Part shown: one piece after another, positions 1 through 8,181 of the stretch
Layout: every line of letters starts with the position of its first letter
Numbering within the stretch: the first letter of the stretch is position 1
Assembly (NCBI RefSeq): GCF_001439605.1
Contig: NZ_LMBX01000001.1
Span: forward strand, 87,991 to 151,990
Direction: 5' to 3'
DNA from: Cytobacillus praedii
Lineage (GTDB): Bacteria > Bacillota > Bacilli > Bacillales > Cytobacillaceae
DNA length: 64,000 nucleotides
Notes under the pieces: model-generated
The model's database searches: none
Seen by the model: only the letters and a program-made list of their open reading frames with translations
What the model was told of the DNA's origin: nothing
Translations under genes and position numbers: made by a program

Positions 1-861
1 AAACAGTAAGCCAGGTCCCTCTGCGGGCTCATAGCCGAAAGCGAATACGACTGGGAAGATGGCAAGTCCAGCTAATAAAGAAACGAAAATATTCATGCCG
101 ACAACCGCGCTGGCAGATGATGTTAAACTTACATCCTTTTTTAAATAAGAGCTGTAGGTAACCATACAGGAGAATCCGACTGCTAATGAGAAGAATGACT
201 GTCCCAATGCATATAGAATGGCTTCACCGGTTATTTTTGAAAAGTCGGGCGAAAGGAAGAACTTCACTCCTTCCAGCGCACCTTCAAGAGTCAAGGCACG
301 TACAACTAAAATGATAAAAAAGATGAATAGTAGCGGCATCATATATTTATTTGCCTTTTCAATTCCGTTTGAGACACCAAGAGAAATGATGAGAACATTA
401 ATTAGGGAGAATATAAGCAAGCCAAGAATCGTAATCCATGGGGTTCCAATGATTGAGCCAAATAAATCAAGATAGCTTGCCCCTTCAGCAATAATATTTC
501 CGGGAATAGACAAACCACTATAAACTAGAACCCAACCGCCAACAACACTGTAAAAAGATAGAAGCAAAAAGCAGCCGAGGACTCCGAGTCGGCCGACCCA
601 CACCCATAGGCTGTCTGGGGCCAATTTTTTATAGGCGCTGACTGCTTCTTTGCCAGATCCCCTGCCAATAATAAATTCCGAAATAAGCAGAGGCAGGCCG
701 ATCAGTATAGTAAATACGACGAATAGGAGGAAGAATGCGCCCCCGCCGCTCATTCCTGTGACATAAGGAAACTTCCATATGGCGCCAAGACCAATAGCTG
801 CTCCGGCAGACGCCAAGATAAATCCAATTTTGGATGTCCATTGATCCTTTTTTACATCCAT
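1..861 (-). CDS. Sodium-dependent transporter, SNF (neurotransmitter:sodium symporter) family, 3' end cut off
   Basis: This is a 287-codon N-terminal part of an integral membrane Na+/solute symporter; the gene continues past the left edge. I translated it from ATG at 861, which has a GGGGGG ribosome-binding site just upstream. The first helix reads SAGAAIGLGAIWKFPY followed by a GGGAFF stretch, the sodium-site signature of the LeuT/SNF family. LeuT has Asn where GLGA has Ala, and I believe the Bacillus YhdH/YocR branch shares this change. Several more hydrophobic helices follow. It lies 134 bp downstream of kynA on the same strand, and some SNF members transport tryptophan (TnaT), so tryptophan uptake for the kyn pathway is a reasonable inference, not a proof. 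Confidence 0.88.
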   Translation of the reverse strand, partial: MDVKKDQWTSKIGFILASAGAAIGLGAIWKFPYVTGMSGGGAFFLLFVVFTILIGLPLLISEFIIGRGSGKEAVSAYKKLAPDSLWVWVGRLGVLGCFLLLSFYSVVGGWVLVYSGLSIPGNIIAEGASYLDLFGSIIGTPWITILGLLIFSLINVLIISLGVSNGIEKANKYMMPLLFIFFIILVVRALTLEGALEGVKFFLSPDFSKITGEAILYALGQSFFSLAVGFSCMVTYSSYLKKDVSLTSSASAVVGMNIFVSLLAGLAIFPVVFAFGYEPAEGPGLLF

Positions 862-908
862 TTCATGCCCCCCTTTTCCTATTTTTCTAATACATCGTTT
901 AAAAATAA

Positions 909-934
909 TCACCGGTCTATCTTCAGGCCGGCGA
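909..934 (-). terminator. Possible terminator after kynA
   Basis: An imperfect 10-bp stem (TCGCCGGCCT against AGACCGGTGA on the minus strand) is followed by a T-rich run. It lies between kynA and the SNF transporter gene, so the transporter may depend on read-through or its own promoter. Confidence 0.4.
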
Positions 935-995
935 TAGAAGTTTAATTTTATCGCAGATTATTGGACAATAAAACCCCCTTTGAATGAGTTTTACT

Positions 996-1850
996 TTATA
1001 GTTCCGTTCGTAAATCCCAAAGTTCAGGGAAGAAACGGTGATCAAGCACCTGCTTCAAATAATTTACCCCTGAAGAACCGCCTGTTCCCACTTTGAACCC
1101 AATAATTCGTTCTACTGTTTTCATATGACGGAAGCGCCACTGCTGGAGCCAATCCTCAATATCAACAAGCTTTTCGGCTAATTCATATAGATCCCAGTAT
1201 TGATCCACATTGCGGTAAACCTCTCTCCATGCCGCTGCTACACTCGGGTCCCCTGCATAGACCTTGGAAAAGTCACGATCAAGCAGCGCTGGATTGATGT
1301 CGAAGCCTGCTCGGGCTAATGCTTTAATCGAGACATCATAAATGCTCGGTGCCTGAAAGGCTGTTTGAAGAGCTGCATGAACAGCAGGATCCTTCTCGTA
1401 GATCTTTAGAATATGAGTAGACTTATAACCTAGAGCAAATTCGATGAGTCTATATTGGTAAGATTGGAAGCCTGAAGCCTTTCCAAGTGTGTCCCGGAAT
1501 TGCAAATACTCAGCAGGCGTCAAGGTAGATAAAACGTCCCAGGCTTGGATGATCTGCGTCTGGGTTTTAGAGACACGGGCAAGCTTTTTAAAAGCAGAAT
1601 GCAGTTCATCCTGCTCAATTTCTTTTATCGCCGACGAAAGCTCATGCAAAATGAGCTTCATCCATAGCTCGCTTACCTGGTGGATAATAATGAAAAGCAT
1701 CTCATCATGATGGTCTGATAAGCGTTTTTGGCTAGTCAGAATTTGATCGAGATGTAAGTATTCGCCATACGTCATATTCTCTTTAAAATCTGTATGAATT
1801 CCTTTTTCTTTTTCAAGATTTTTATAAAGATCTGAAATGGATTTTGACAT
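996..1850 (-). CDS. kynA: Tryptophan 2,3-dioxygenase
   Basis: A cytosolic heme enzyme that opens the indole ring of L-tryptophan to give N-formylkynurenine, the first step of the kynurenine pathway. The 284-residue length is normal for bacterial TDO. Visible landmarks are the substrate-pocket segment FIIIHQ (Phe53, His57), YQYRLIEF around residue 131, the RFRH segment with probable heme ligand His242, and the GTGGSSG loop at 255-261. It lies 80 bp downstream of kynU and is presumably cotranscribed with it. No kynB (arylformamidase) is present between kynU and kynA or elsewhere in the window. Confidence 0.95.
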   Translation of the reverse strand: MSKSISDLYKNLEKEKGIHTDFKENMTYGEYLHLDQILTSQKRLSDHHDEMLFIIIHQVSELWMKLILHELSSAIKEIEQDELHSAFKKLARVSKTQTQIIQAWDVLSTLTPAEYLQFRDTLGKASGFQSYQYRLIEFALGYKSTHILKIYEKDPAVHAALQTAFQAPSIYDVSIKALARAGFDINPALLDRDFSKVYAGDPSVAAAWREVYRNVDQYWDLYELAEKLVDIEDWLQQWRFRHMKTVERIIGFKVGTGGSSGVNYLKQVLDHRFFPELWDLRTEL

Positions 1851-1930
1851 TGCGTTTCTCCCCCTCTGGAGTTGAGTGTCCTGTATCTTGTCTAGTCAAG
1901 ATGGATGGTACCTATCAATACGATTCTATT

Positions 1931-3214
1931 TTACGCAACAACATCCCGCTTGTTCTCAAATTTCTTATACTGCTCTTCTTCCATAATTTTTTTCAGAATC
2001 TGCACCACTTCCCATACCTCTTCAAACGTATTGTACAATGCAACAGGTGCAAGTCTAATGCCGTTTGGTGTACGGAAATCAGGAATGACCCCGTTATCTT
2101 TCAATGCTTTACAAATTCGGGCTGCTTCTTCATGCTCAAGAAATACATGGCCACCCCGTTTGTCTGGATCAAGAGGATTTCCAATCTTGAACTCAAAGTT
2201 GCCTAATTCAATCTTAATAAGGTCAATCATATAATCCGTAAGCTTTAAGGATTTATTGCGGATTTTATCTATACCTGCCTCTGTAAACATCGATAGCGAG
2301 CCTAAAAGCGGTGCTGCACTTAGTAAATTTGGTGTGCCCATTTGCATGGCTCCCGCATTGGGTGCGGGTGTTAAGTCATGCTCCATGTCAAACTGTTTGT
2401 TTTTATCTGAACTAAACCAGCCTGCAAGCCCAGGATTAATGCCAAAGTGTTTCTCGTTTACATAGATGCCAGCTACAGCTCCTGGCCCGCCATTTAAATG
2501 CTTATATGAACACCAGAAGGCAAAATCTGCGCCCCATTCACTTAATGAATGTGGAATGGATCCAATGGAATGGCATAAATCAAAAGCAACGACGATCCCT
2601 CTTTTGTGTGCTGCCTCGGTTATCTTCTTCATATCTAATATTTGGCCACTGCGGTAAAGAACGCCTGCAAGGACAATCAGTGCGACTTCATCTGTCATCG
2701 CCTCAATAATATCTTCTTCACGGATTGTTAGCCCGTCCCTGCTTTTTACTTGCACTAAATGTTCCTCTGGATTAAGTCCGCGAATTTTCAGCTGACTTTT
2801 TAAGGCATAAATATCTGTTGGAAAATTTAACTCATCTGCAAGAATTTTTGTTCTTTTTCCTTCCGGCTGATAAAAGGTAGAAACGATTTGATGTAAATTA
2901 ACTGTCGTGGAACCAGTTATAATTACTTCTTCAGGCTTTGCTCCAATAAGTGGTGCCGTCATCTCACCAAGCTTTTCAGGGAAATAGAACCACGGGTTTT
3001 CCCCTTTTAGCCAGCCGTCGATGCCATAAGTCTTCCATGATTCAAGTACGGTATGAAGTGCTTGTTCAGCCCTCCTCGATAGAAGTCCAAGAGAGTTCCC
3101 GTCAAAGTAAATGGTTCCTGACTGCAGATAGAATTCATTGCGGTACTGCCTTAGTTCATCAACAGAATCAAGCTTTTGTGCATAGGCCTTTGTTGTAAAC
3201 TCCTTTTCACTCAT
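1931..3214 (-). CDS. kynU: Kynureninase
   Basis: A PLP-dependent cytosolic enzyme that cleaves L-kynurenine to anthranilate and L-alanine (or 3-hydroxykynurenine to 3-hydroxyanthranilate). At 427 residues it matches the family. The motif [11 protein letters not shown] holds the expected Schiff-base lysine at about residue 238, and FDLCHSIG near 211 holds the PLP-nitrogen aspartate. It is the first gene of the leftward kyn transcript. A perfect inverted repeat lies 57 bp upstream, between it and the divergent TetR gene. Confidence 0.95.
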   Translation of the reverse strand: MSEKEFTTKAYAQKLDSVDELRQYRNEFYLQSGTIYFDGNSLGLLSRRAEQALHTVLESWKTYGIDGWLKGENPWFYFPEKLGEMTAPLIGAKPEEVIITGSTTVNLHQIVSTFYQPEGKRTKILADELNFPTDIYALKSQLKIRGLNPEEHLVQVKSRDGLTIREEDIIEAMTDEVALIVLAGVLYRSGQILDMKKITEAAHKRGIVVAFDLCHSIGSIPHSLSEWGADFAFWCSYKHLNGGPGAVAGIYVNEKHFGINPGLAGWFSSDKNKQFDMEHDLTPAPNAGAMQMGTPNLLSAAPLLGSLSMFTEAGIDKIRNKSLKLTDYMIDLIKIELGNFEFKIGNPLDPDKRGGHVFLEHEEAARICKALKDNGVIPDFRTPNGIRLAPVALYNTFEEVWEVVQILKKIMEEEQYKKFENKRDVVA

Positions 3215-3270
3215 ATGGACCAGCTCCCTTTCTTATGAGAATGTTCTTTATAAAAATAGAATGAAGTATT

Positions 3271-3305
3271 TAATTGATATTATGTCAATGATATAATATC
3301 AATTA
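3271..3305. promoter_or_regulatory. Candidate TetR operator between kynU and its divergent regulator
   Basis: A perfect inverted repeat with 13-bp arms (TAATTGATATTAT at 3271-3283 and its complement at 3293-3305) around a 9-nt spacer. A TATAAT hexamer at 3292-3297 overlaps the right arm, so bound repressor would cover the promoter region. Its position centred between divergent genes is typical of an autoregulated TetR operator. Binding is inferred. Confidence 0.65.
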
Positions 3306-3371
3306 ACAGATTGTAAAGAAAATACTTAAAATTTAGAAAATGATAAAAACTATCGAATTGGGGTGAAATGA

Positions 3372-3992
3372 GTGAATCATGAAGACGGTTTATCCAGGAG
3401 ACAGCAGAAGGCAATGCAAACCCGGCTAAATCTATTACATGCAGGTAAGGTCATCTTTTTAAAAGAAGGCTTTCAAAAAGCGACGATGACGGAGATAAAT
3501 AAACAAGCGAATACTGGATATGGTACGGCGTATGTGTATTTCAAAAATAAGGATGAGCTATTTGGTGAGCTCATGGAAAATATAGTAGAGAAAATGTATG
3601 AGGTTGCAAGCTTGCCTTTTGAACCAAAGACAAGTGAGGAGGCGTTTGAACAGATAAAGACGCAGGTCAGACTATTCATCCAGGCTGCCTTAGATGAACA
3701 GGAAATGATGAAGGTTTTAAAAGAGGCTATTGGTGTTTCTGAAATCGTGGAAGGTAAATGGAGTCAAATTCGGACTAGATTTATCGCAGGGATTATCAAA
3801 GATATTACTTTCGTTCAGGAAGCTGGAATGGCAAACAAGGAGATAGAGGCTTCATTGATTGCTAGAGGCTGGTATTATATGAATGAGCAAGTAATGTGGG
3901 ATATTTTACTTGGAGAAGTGGCAGAAGATCTGAATAGAGTAGCAGAAAATTTAGCTTTACTGTATACAAGGGGTCTCTATGTTGGTAAGTAA
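3372..3992 (+). CDS. TetR/AcrR family transcriptional regulator, candidate kyn repressor
   Basis: A 206-residue cytosolic DNA-binding protein. The N-terminal tetR helix-turn-helix is clear at about residues 10-58 (KATMTEINKQANTGYGTAYVYFKNKDELF), and the all-helical C-terminal half is the usual ligand-binding and dimerisation domain. The start is GTG at 3372 behind GGGGTGA; the overlapping ATG at 3368 is in another frame that stops at once. It is divergent from kynU with a perfect palindrome between. Control of tryptophan degradation is inferred from position, and the ligand (perhaps kynurenine or tryptophan) is unknown. Confidence 0.88.
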   Translation: MNHEDGLSRRQQKAMQTRLNLLHAGKVIFLKEGFQKATMTEINKQANTGYGTAYVYFKNKDELFGELMENIVEKMYEVASLPFEPKTSEEAFEQIKTQVRLFIQAALDEQEMMKVLKEAIGVSEIVEGKWSQIRTRFIAGIIKDITFVQEAGMANKEIEASLIARGWYYMNEQVMWDILLGEVAEDLNRVAENLALLYTRGLYVGK

Positions 3993-4042
3993 TACCAAGA
4001 ATAAACCTTACCAACAAACCTATGTGAGGCTGCTTTAATGGT

Positions 4043-4075
4043 GAAAGGCAGTCCTATTTATAGGCACTGCCTTTC
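4043..4075. terminator. Bidirectional terminator hairpin
   Basis: A perfect 10-bp stem GAAAGGCAGT / ACTGCCTTTC with an inner CCTAT/ATAGG stem. It lies between the converging TetR and SDR genes. Confidence 0.7.
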
Positions 4076-4081
4076 ATCTAA

Positions 4082-4837
4082 TTAATGTAAAATAGAACCG
4101 CCGTCAATAATCAACTCGATGCCAGTAACAAATTTTGATTCATCAGAAGCCAGATAAAGAACACCATATGCGATATCTGACGGTTGACCAAGAACGTTTA
4201 AAGGAATTCCGGCTAATGTCATATCTCTTACTTCTTTATTGCTTGTAAACATTTCAATCATTGGTGTTTCAATTGTGCCAGGGTGTACGGAGTTGACACG
4301 GATATTATACTTTCCATAGTCGAGCGCAACATTTTTTGTTAAAAGTCGTAATCCGCCTTTTGAGCTGTTATATGCGGCATTACCTACTCCGTTAATGCCT
4401 GAAAGGGAAGAAATGTTAACAATACTGCCGCCGCCTGCCTTTTTCATTTCAGGGAGGACTGCCTTGATTCCTAAATATGGACCTTTTGTATTGATTTCAA
4501 GGATTTTATCCCATGTAGATTCTTCTACATCTTCAATTGTTTGAGTAATTAGACCGGTAATACCCGCGTTGTTGACTAGAATGTCAACTTTTCCGAATTT
4601 CTCCACAGCTGTTTCGACAACAACTTTCCATTCATCTGCAGAAGTGACATTATGCTTAATAGCAATCGCTTCTCCGCCATTGTCTTTAATTTCTTTAACT
4701 ACACTTTCTAGTAATTCAAATTGTACATCAGTTGCTACTACTTTTGCCCCTTCACTAGCGAACAATCTTGCTTCCTCTGCTCCTTGACCACTGGCTGCGC
4801 CTGTGATGATCGCAACTTTGTTTGATAACCGTGCCAT
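4082..4837 (-). CDS. SDR family NAD(P)-dependent oxidoreductase
   Basis: A classical short-chain dehydrogenase/reductase of 251 residues. The Rossmann cofactor motif TGAASGQG is at 12-19, NNAG at 89-92, the catalytic Ser near 143-144, and the YxxxK pair Tyr156/Lys160 in YNSSK. Asp37 at the end of beta-2 suggests a preference for NAD. The C-terminus (TGIELIIDGG) is typical of 3-oxoacyl-ACP-reductase or glucose-dehydrogenase-like members, and the substrate cannot be told from sequence. It is divergent from the TetR gene at 5092 with a palindrome between, so regulation by that protein is likely. Confidence 0.9.
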   Translation of the reverse strand: MARLSNKVAIITGAASGQGAEEARLFASEGAKVVATDVQFELLESVVKEIKDNGGEAIAIKHNVTSADEWKVVVETAVEKFGKVDILVNNAGITGLITQTIEDVEESTWDKILEINTKGPYLGIKAVLPEMKKAGGGSIVNISSLSGINGVGNAAYNSSKGGLRLLTKNVALDYGKYNIRVNSVHPGTIETPMIEMFTSNKEVRDMTLAGIPLNVLGQPSDIAYGVLYLASDESKFVTGIELIIDGGSILH

Positions 4838-4942
4838 TAAAATCTCTCCCTAATCATTTTTTTATGCTCTCTTTAAAGAACAATCATAGAAAAAATAAGC
4901 AGCATCTTACTTTAATATTTCCAAACGAAAGTAATAAATTGA

Positions 4943-4965
4943 TCATGATAGTATAACTATCATGA
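4943..4965. promoter_or_regulatory. Candidate TetR operator between SDR and TetR genes
   Basis: A perfect inverted repeat with 10-bp arms (TCATGATAGT / ACTATCATGA) around a 3-nt ATA centre. It is 106 bp upstream of the SDR start and 127 bp upstream of the TetR start. Confidence 0.65.
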
Positions 4966-5091
4966 CTATAGTGATATTATAAAACTCGTTTTTGAAAATT
5001 TCAATAAAATAGTTTTGTGGAGCCAAATTGACGGTTTTTTGAGAATTTGTTAGCATCAGTACAGAAACGAAGTAAGAGAGGAGTTGTACAA

Positions 5092-5745
5092 GTGAATCCT
5101 CAAAGCAGATGGGAACAGGAACGGCAAGCTGGAAAAAACAAGCGAATGAAAAGTATAATAGAAGCCGCAGAGAAGGTATTTAGCAGAAAAGGCTTTGAAA
5201 AAACAACTATGCAGGATATTGCAGATGAAGAGAATTTAGGCATTGCGACTGTTTTTCGGTACTTTCCTAAAAAGGACAAACTGATTGTTGCGGTGGCAGT
5301 GAATTTATTGGAAAGATATCTTACTGTCTTTCAAACGGTTGCTTCTAAAAACTGTACTTGTCTTGAAAAAATTGAAATCCTATTTAATCATTTCATTTTT
5401 GATATCGAGCCGGAAAACTTAGAATGTACGCAGTTGCTTGAAGCCTTTGAAAGCTATGCTTCTACTTCTCTTGAGGAGTTAGGGGATTATCATCAATACA
5501 TTGAGGTTCGAAAAAGGATTTCAGATACGCTCACGCTTATAATGGAGGAAGGAATATGTGATGGTTCCATTCGATCGGATATTCAGGTGAAAGAGGTCTT
5601 AGCATCTGTTATTAACGCATTCGGATTATTTTCAAGGAAACTGTCCTTATTTGAACGAATTCCCTTTTTTGAAGATGAGATAGAACCAAGAGTACAGTTA
5701 GCTATTACTAAACAGATTTTCTTGGAATATATTAAAGCAAAGTAA
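5092..5745 (+). CDS. TetR/AcrR family transcriptional regulator
   Basis: A 217-residue regulator. The tetR HTH spans about residues 18-64 (KVFSRKGFEKTTMQDIADEENLGIATVFRYFPKKDKL, shortened here to its core TMQDIADEENLGIATVFRYF). I chose GTG at 5092 because GAGAGGAG lies 8 nt upstream. An upstream in-frame TTG at 5047 has no ribosome-binding site. The C-terminal effector domain gives no ligand clue. The palindrome at 4943-4965 and the divergent SDR gene point to a local repressor with one main target. Confidence 0.88.
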   Translation: MNPQSRWEQERQAGKNKRMKSIIEAAEKVFSRKGFEKTTMQDIADEENLGIATVFRYFPKKDKLIVAVAVNLLERYLTVFQTVASKNCTCLEKIEILFNHFIFDIEPENLECTQLLEAFESYASTSLEELGDYHQYIEVRKRISDTLTLIMEEGICDGSIRSDIQVKEVLASVINAFGLFSRKLSLFERIPFFEDEIEPRVQLAITKQIFLEYIKAK

Positions 5746-5784
5746 CAAAAGGAGGCACAGGATAATAGCTGCTGCCTCTTTTTG
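5746..5784 (+). terminator. Terminator after the second TetR gene
   Basis: A 12-bp stem (CAAAAGGAGGCA against TGCCTCTTTTTG, one G-T wobble) beginning directly after the stop codon, with the T-run inside the right arm. Confidence 0.7.
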
Positions 5785-5799
5785 TATGTACGTGTGAAA

Positions 5800-6108
5800 T
5801 TATTTAAACTTCATAGGTGGTTGGGCTGGAGAGAAAAGATTGTGAAAACAAAATGTAATCGAGCGTTTTACATAAAGTGAACCCTTGAAAAGCAGAAATG
5901 AAACAACAAGTGATACAGGAATGCTTAAAGCGACGGGAAGATCAATGCCCTGCCAAATACTCATTTTTATTTGTTCGAAACCAATTGTTCGTAATATCCC
6001 TGCGAGTATGGAGATTAGTGCGCTCGAGATCAATCCTAGGTAAAGGACAGACAGGACAGGGATTGTTAACGACAAGAAGAAGGAAAGGATCATTTTTTTT
6101 ATCTTCAT
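5800..6108 (-). CDS. Small membrane protein paired with the bactofilin-like gene
   Basis: A 102-residue protein with a lysine-rich N-terminus, then two long hydrophobic segments (about residues 7-40 and 55-80), so it probably spans the membrane two or three times. I do not recognise the family. The start codon overlaps the end of the upstream bactofilin-like gene by 4 bp, so the two are translationally coupled and probably act together, for example as a membrane anchor for the polymer-forming protein. That role is an inference. Confidence 0.72.
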   Translation of the reverse strand: MKIKKMILSFFLSLTIPVLSVLYLGLISSALISILAGILRTIGFEQIKMSIWQGIDLPVALSIPVSLVVSFLLFKGSLYVKRSITFCFHNLFSPAQPPMKFK

Positions 6109-6770
6109 AGATTTTTGCTCCTTATAATCTGTTGGACTGTAGCATCCGGAGAGATGGTACAGCTTTCTGTATAGGTAAGTGTTTCAATATTGCACTGGCT
6201 GCCAACAACCACAACATCCCCCTCAACGAATTTTGCATCTGTAGAGGCAAGATGCAATTGTTTTCCCTTAATAAGATGACAAATTAGTTTTTTCTTCAAT
6301 GCAATAGATTTTCTATCCTTTTCTATATGTGCTTCTTCCGCAATTAATCGGTTGATCCTACTCTTACCTGATAATTTTAGCTGAAAGTGTTTTGTGTTAA
6401 TTTCTTTTGCGGCAATGATCCCAATGGACTCAAACTGTTCTGAATGAAGCGTTTGTTCAATGGTAAGCCTTCCCGAACTGTAAAACTTCGCTGTACGCAA
6501 ATTTTTCATTTTTAAATTTCCTGCATTGATAATTTCTTTTACTTCGCAATTGCCTTTTATGACACATGACCCGGAGCTTTTTAACAGATCTGCTGCCACA
6601 TGAGATTGAAAGGTGCTAAAACCATGGGTGGAGATCTCTTTGAGGTGGATTTCTTGGTGTAACGTAACAGAACCACGTATGTTCAATCGTTCGCAGTCCT
6701 TAGCTAATTCCTTGATTTGACCGCTTGTCAGCGTGATGCTTTGGAGCTTTTTTACCCGTTCATTTTTCAT
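6105..6770 (-). CDS. Bactofilin-like polymer-forming protein
   Basis: A 221-residue protein with no signal peptide. Most of it is a regular series of short beta-strands with periodic glycine and hydrophobic residues (for example FSTFQSHVAADLLKSSGSC and NLKMKNLRTAKFYSSGRL). This is the look of the bactofilin (DUF583) beta-helix and is similar in kind to the Bacillus YhbE/YhbF proteins. Known members polymerise without nucleotide at the membrane. It is the first gene of a two-gene operon with a small membrane protein, and a 45-bp palindrome lies 17 bp upstream of the start. Family assignment is by pattern only. Confidence 0.68.
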   Translation of the reverse strand: MKNERVKKLQSITLTSGQIKELAKDCERLNIRGSVTLHQEIHLKEISTHGFSTFQSHVAADLLKSSGSCVIKGNCEVKEIINAGNLKMKNLRTAKFYSSGRLTIEQTLHSEQFESIGIIAAKEINTKHFQLKLSGKSRINRLIAEEAHIEKDRKSIALKKKLICHLIKGKQLHLASTDAKFVEGDVVVVGSQCNIETLTYTESCTISPDATVQQIIRSKNL

Positions 6771-6787
6771 TCCTTCACACCTGCTTA

Positions 6788-6832
6788 TTTAATTAATATA
6801 TATTTTAATTGTTAAAATATATATTAATTAAA
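6788..6832. promoter_or_regulatory. 45-bp perfect AT-rich palindrome upstream of the bactofilin operon
   Basis: Perfect 21-bp arms (core TTAATTAATATATATTTTAA and complement) around a 3-nt TTG centre, 17 bp upstream of the bactofilin-like start. The placement suits an operator covering the promoter. The AT-rich composition resembles MarR-family sites, but no binder is shown. Confidence 0.55.
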
Positions 6833-7195
6833 GTATATTGATGGATGATTTGTCAAGAAGGATTAGATGACTGTACTGGGACAAGATTTCTACATAATTG
6901 GACAATAAAAAATGTAAGTAAAATTGACTTTTTGCAGTACTCTTATATATGCAATGCGCTCTTTCTCTATGGTAAGGGCTATTTTTCTATCAAGTTAAAC
7001 AGCGTAAAGTTATAGTGATTTGGAAAAATTTATGACTTTGTACATTTGTCCAAGCAGTTTCTTTCGATCGACATTTTATAAAGTAAAAAGGGATGCTATT
7101 TACATTTAATGAAAGCTAAACAAATTTCGACCTATACCAATGTTAAACGAGTGTGCTGCCCCTTTTTGTTCAATAAAAAGGAGGGAATGACGAAG
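6833..7195 (+). promoter_or_regulatory. Leader and possible promoter region of the tandem-repeat protein gene
   Basis: No gene is supported here. A possible sigma-A promoter is TTGACT at about 6925 with a TATATG hexamer 16 bp downstream. It would leave an untranslated leader of roughly 240 nt. In-frame codons from 7109 are open but have no ribosome-binding site. Confidence 0.3.
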
Positions 7196-7765
7196 ATGAG
7201 TTTCTTTGAAGCAGATACTGAGAATTCTTCTGATGAAACAGTACAGGGAACAAATGTGAATGAAACGATTAGTGTCGTTGTCAAAAGAGATGGAGACGAA
7301 GTTGTCTCTAGATCTCTTATCTCTGGCAAATCCAAAATTGTGATTATCATCAACAACCAGTTCACCAGTTCACCAAATACTACGCAAATTGCGAGTGGTG
7401 CTGGACGAAACAGTGCAGCAGGGAATAATGCCGCCCTAGATTCATCGAATACCGAACAGCAGCAGAGTGTCGGAGCCGGAGGGGAGGCTAAAAACTTTGG
7501 TGTGAATGGGAATCAGACTGAGCCGCACGTCAAGCATGGTCATTGTGATGATGACTCAGAACTTGTGATTGTCATCAATAATCAGATCAATCAAGCTGGA
7601 GAAGAAGCGGGGGCTACTCAGGTTGCAAGTGGTGCTGGAAAAGACAGTACAGCAGGAACGAATGCTGCAATCGAAAGTTCCAATACCAAACAGCAGCATG
7701 CAGTTGGCGGAGGTGACGGTATTGCAGTAAACGATGGGGAGAACGGGAATCAAGAGGAAGTTTAA
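7196..7765 (+). CDS. Acidic tandem-repeat protein of unknown function
   Basis: I do not recognise this 189-residue protein. It has no signal peptide or membrane helix. It holds two diverged copies of a roughly 63-residue unit (about residues 47-109 and 122-188). Each begins with a hydrophobic strand ending in INNQ, continues with TQ(I/V)ASGAG, N-A-A and SSNT-QQ segments, and ends in NGNQ. The Asn/Gln/Gly/Ser-rich pattern resembles secreted or coat-type beta-repeat proteins, but that is only resemblance. The two copies are separated by a His/Asp-rich linker containing HGHCDDD. The start is ATG at 7196 behind AAGGAGGG; ATG at 7187 is too close. It sits upstream of two ATP-grasp genes and may be their substrate. 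Confidence 0.75.
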   Translation: MSFFEADTENSSDETVQGTNVNETISVVVKRDGDEVVSRSLISGKSKIVIIINNQFTSSPNTTQIASGAGRNSAAGNNAALDSSNTEQQQSVGAGGEAKNFGVNGNQTEPHVKHGHCDDDSELVIVINNQINQAGEEAGATQVASGAGKDSTAGTNAAIESSNTKQQHAVGGGDGIAVNDGENGNQEEV

Positions 7766-8181
7766 TCAAGTCGTACTCTTACGCCTATTAATGCACCCAT
7801 AAATAATGATAGTGGGAGCGATAAACTAATCTCGTTCCCCCATCATTGCCGCCAAATCACAGAAACTAGGGTGTACCTTAAGTGGGTACTAGCAGACTCT
7901 TAATAAATGATCGTGCTTCTATTTGAACAAATTTCCCTTTTCCATACCTATCCTCTTTTTTGAGTAATAGTTTCAGATTGTTACAGAGTTAGAGATTACT
8001 TGCAATGATCTTGAAGCTTTTTCACCGAGCCAGAAAGGAGAGCCATGGACACTCTCTTTTTATTTGAATATCGTAAACTTCTCAAAAGACAAAGAAAAAG
8101 TTTTGTTTCGTTTTTATAACTTAGAACGAAATAAATGAAACCTTTTAATAAAAATCACTGAAGATAGGATGACATAAGCTT
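7766..8181. other. Intergenic region with two hairpins
   Basis: No gene is supported. Near 7812-7840 a stem GGGAGCGA / TCGTTCCC follows the repeat-protein gene. At about 8033-8062 a GAGAG/CTCTC stem followed by TTTTTATTT looks like a weak terminator. The next gene at 8182 therefore probably has its own promoter. Confidence 0.4.

Noticed and set aside
629..841. A 70-codon minus-strand frame at the SNF transporter start
   Set aside because: It is out of frame with the transporter and overlaps its conserved first helix. The transporter frame shows the family motif.
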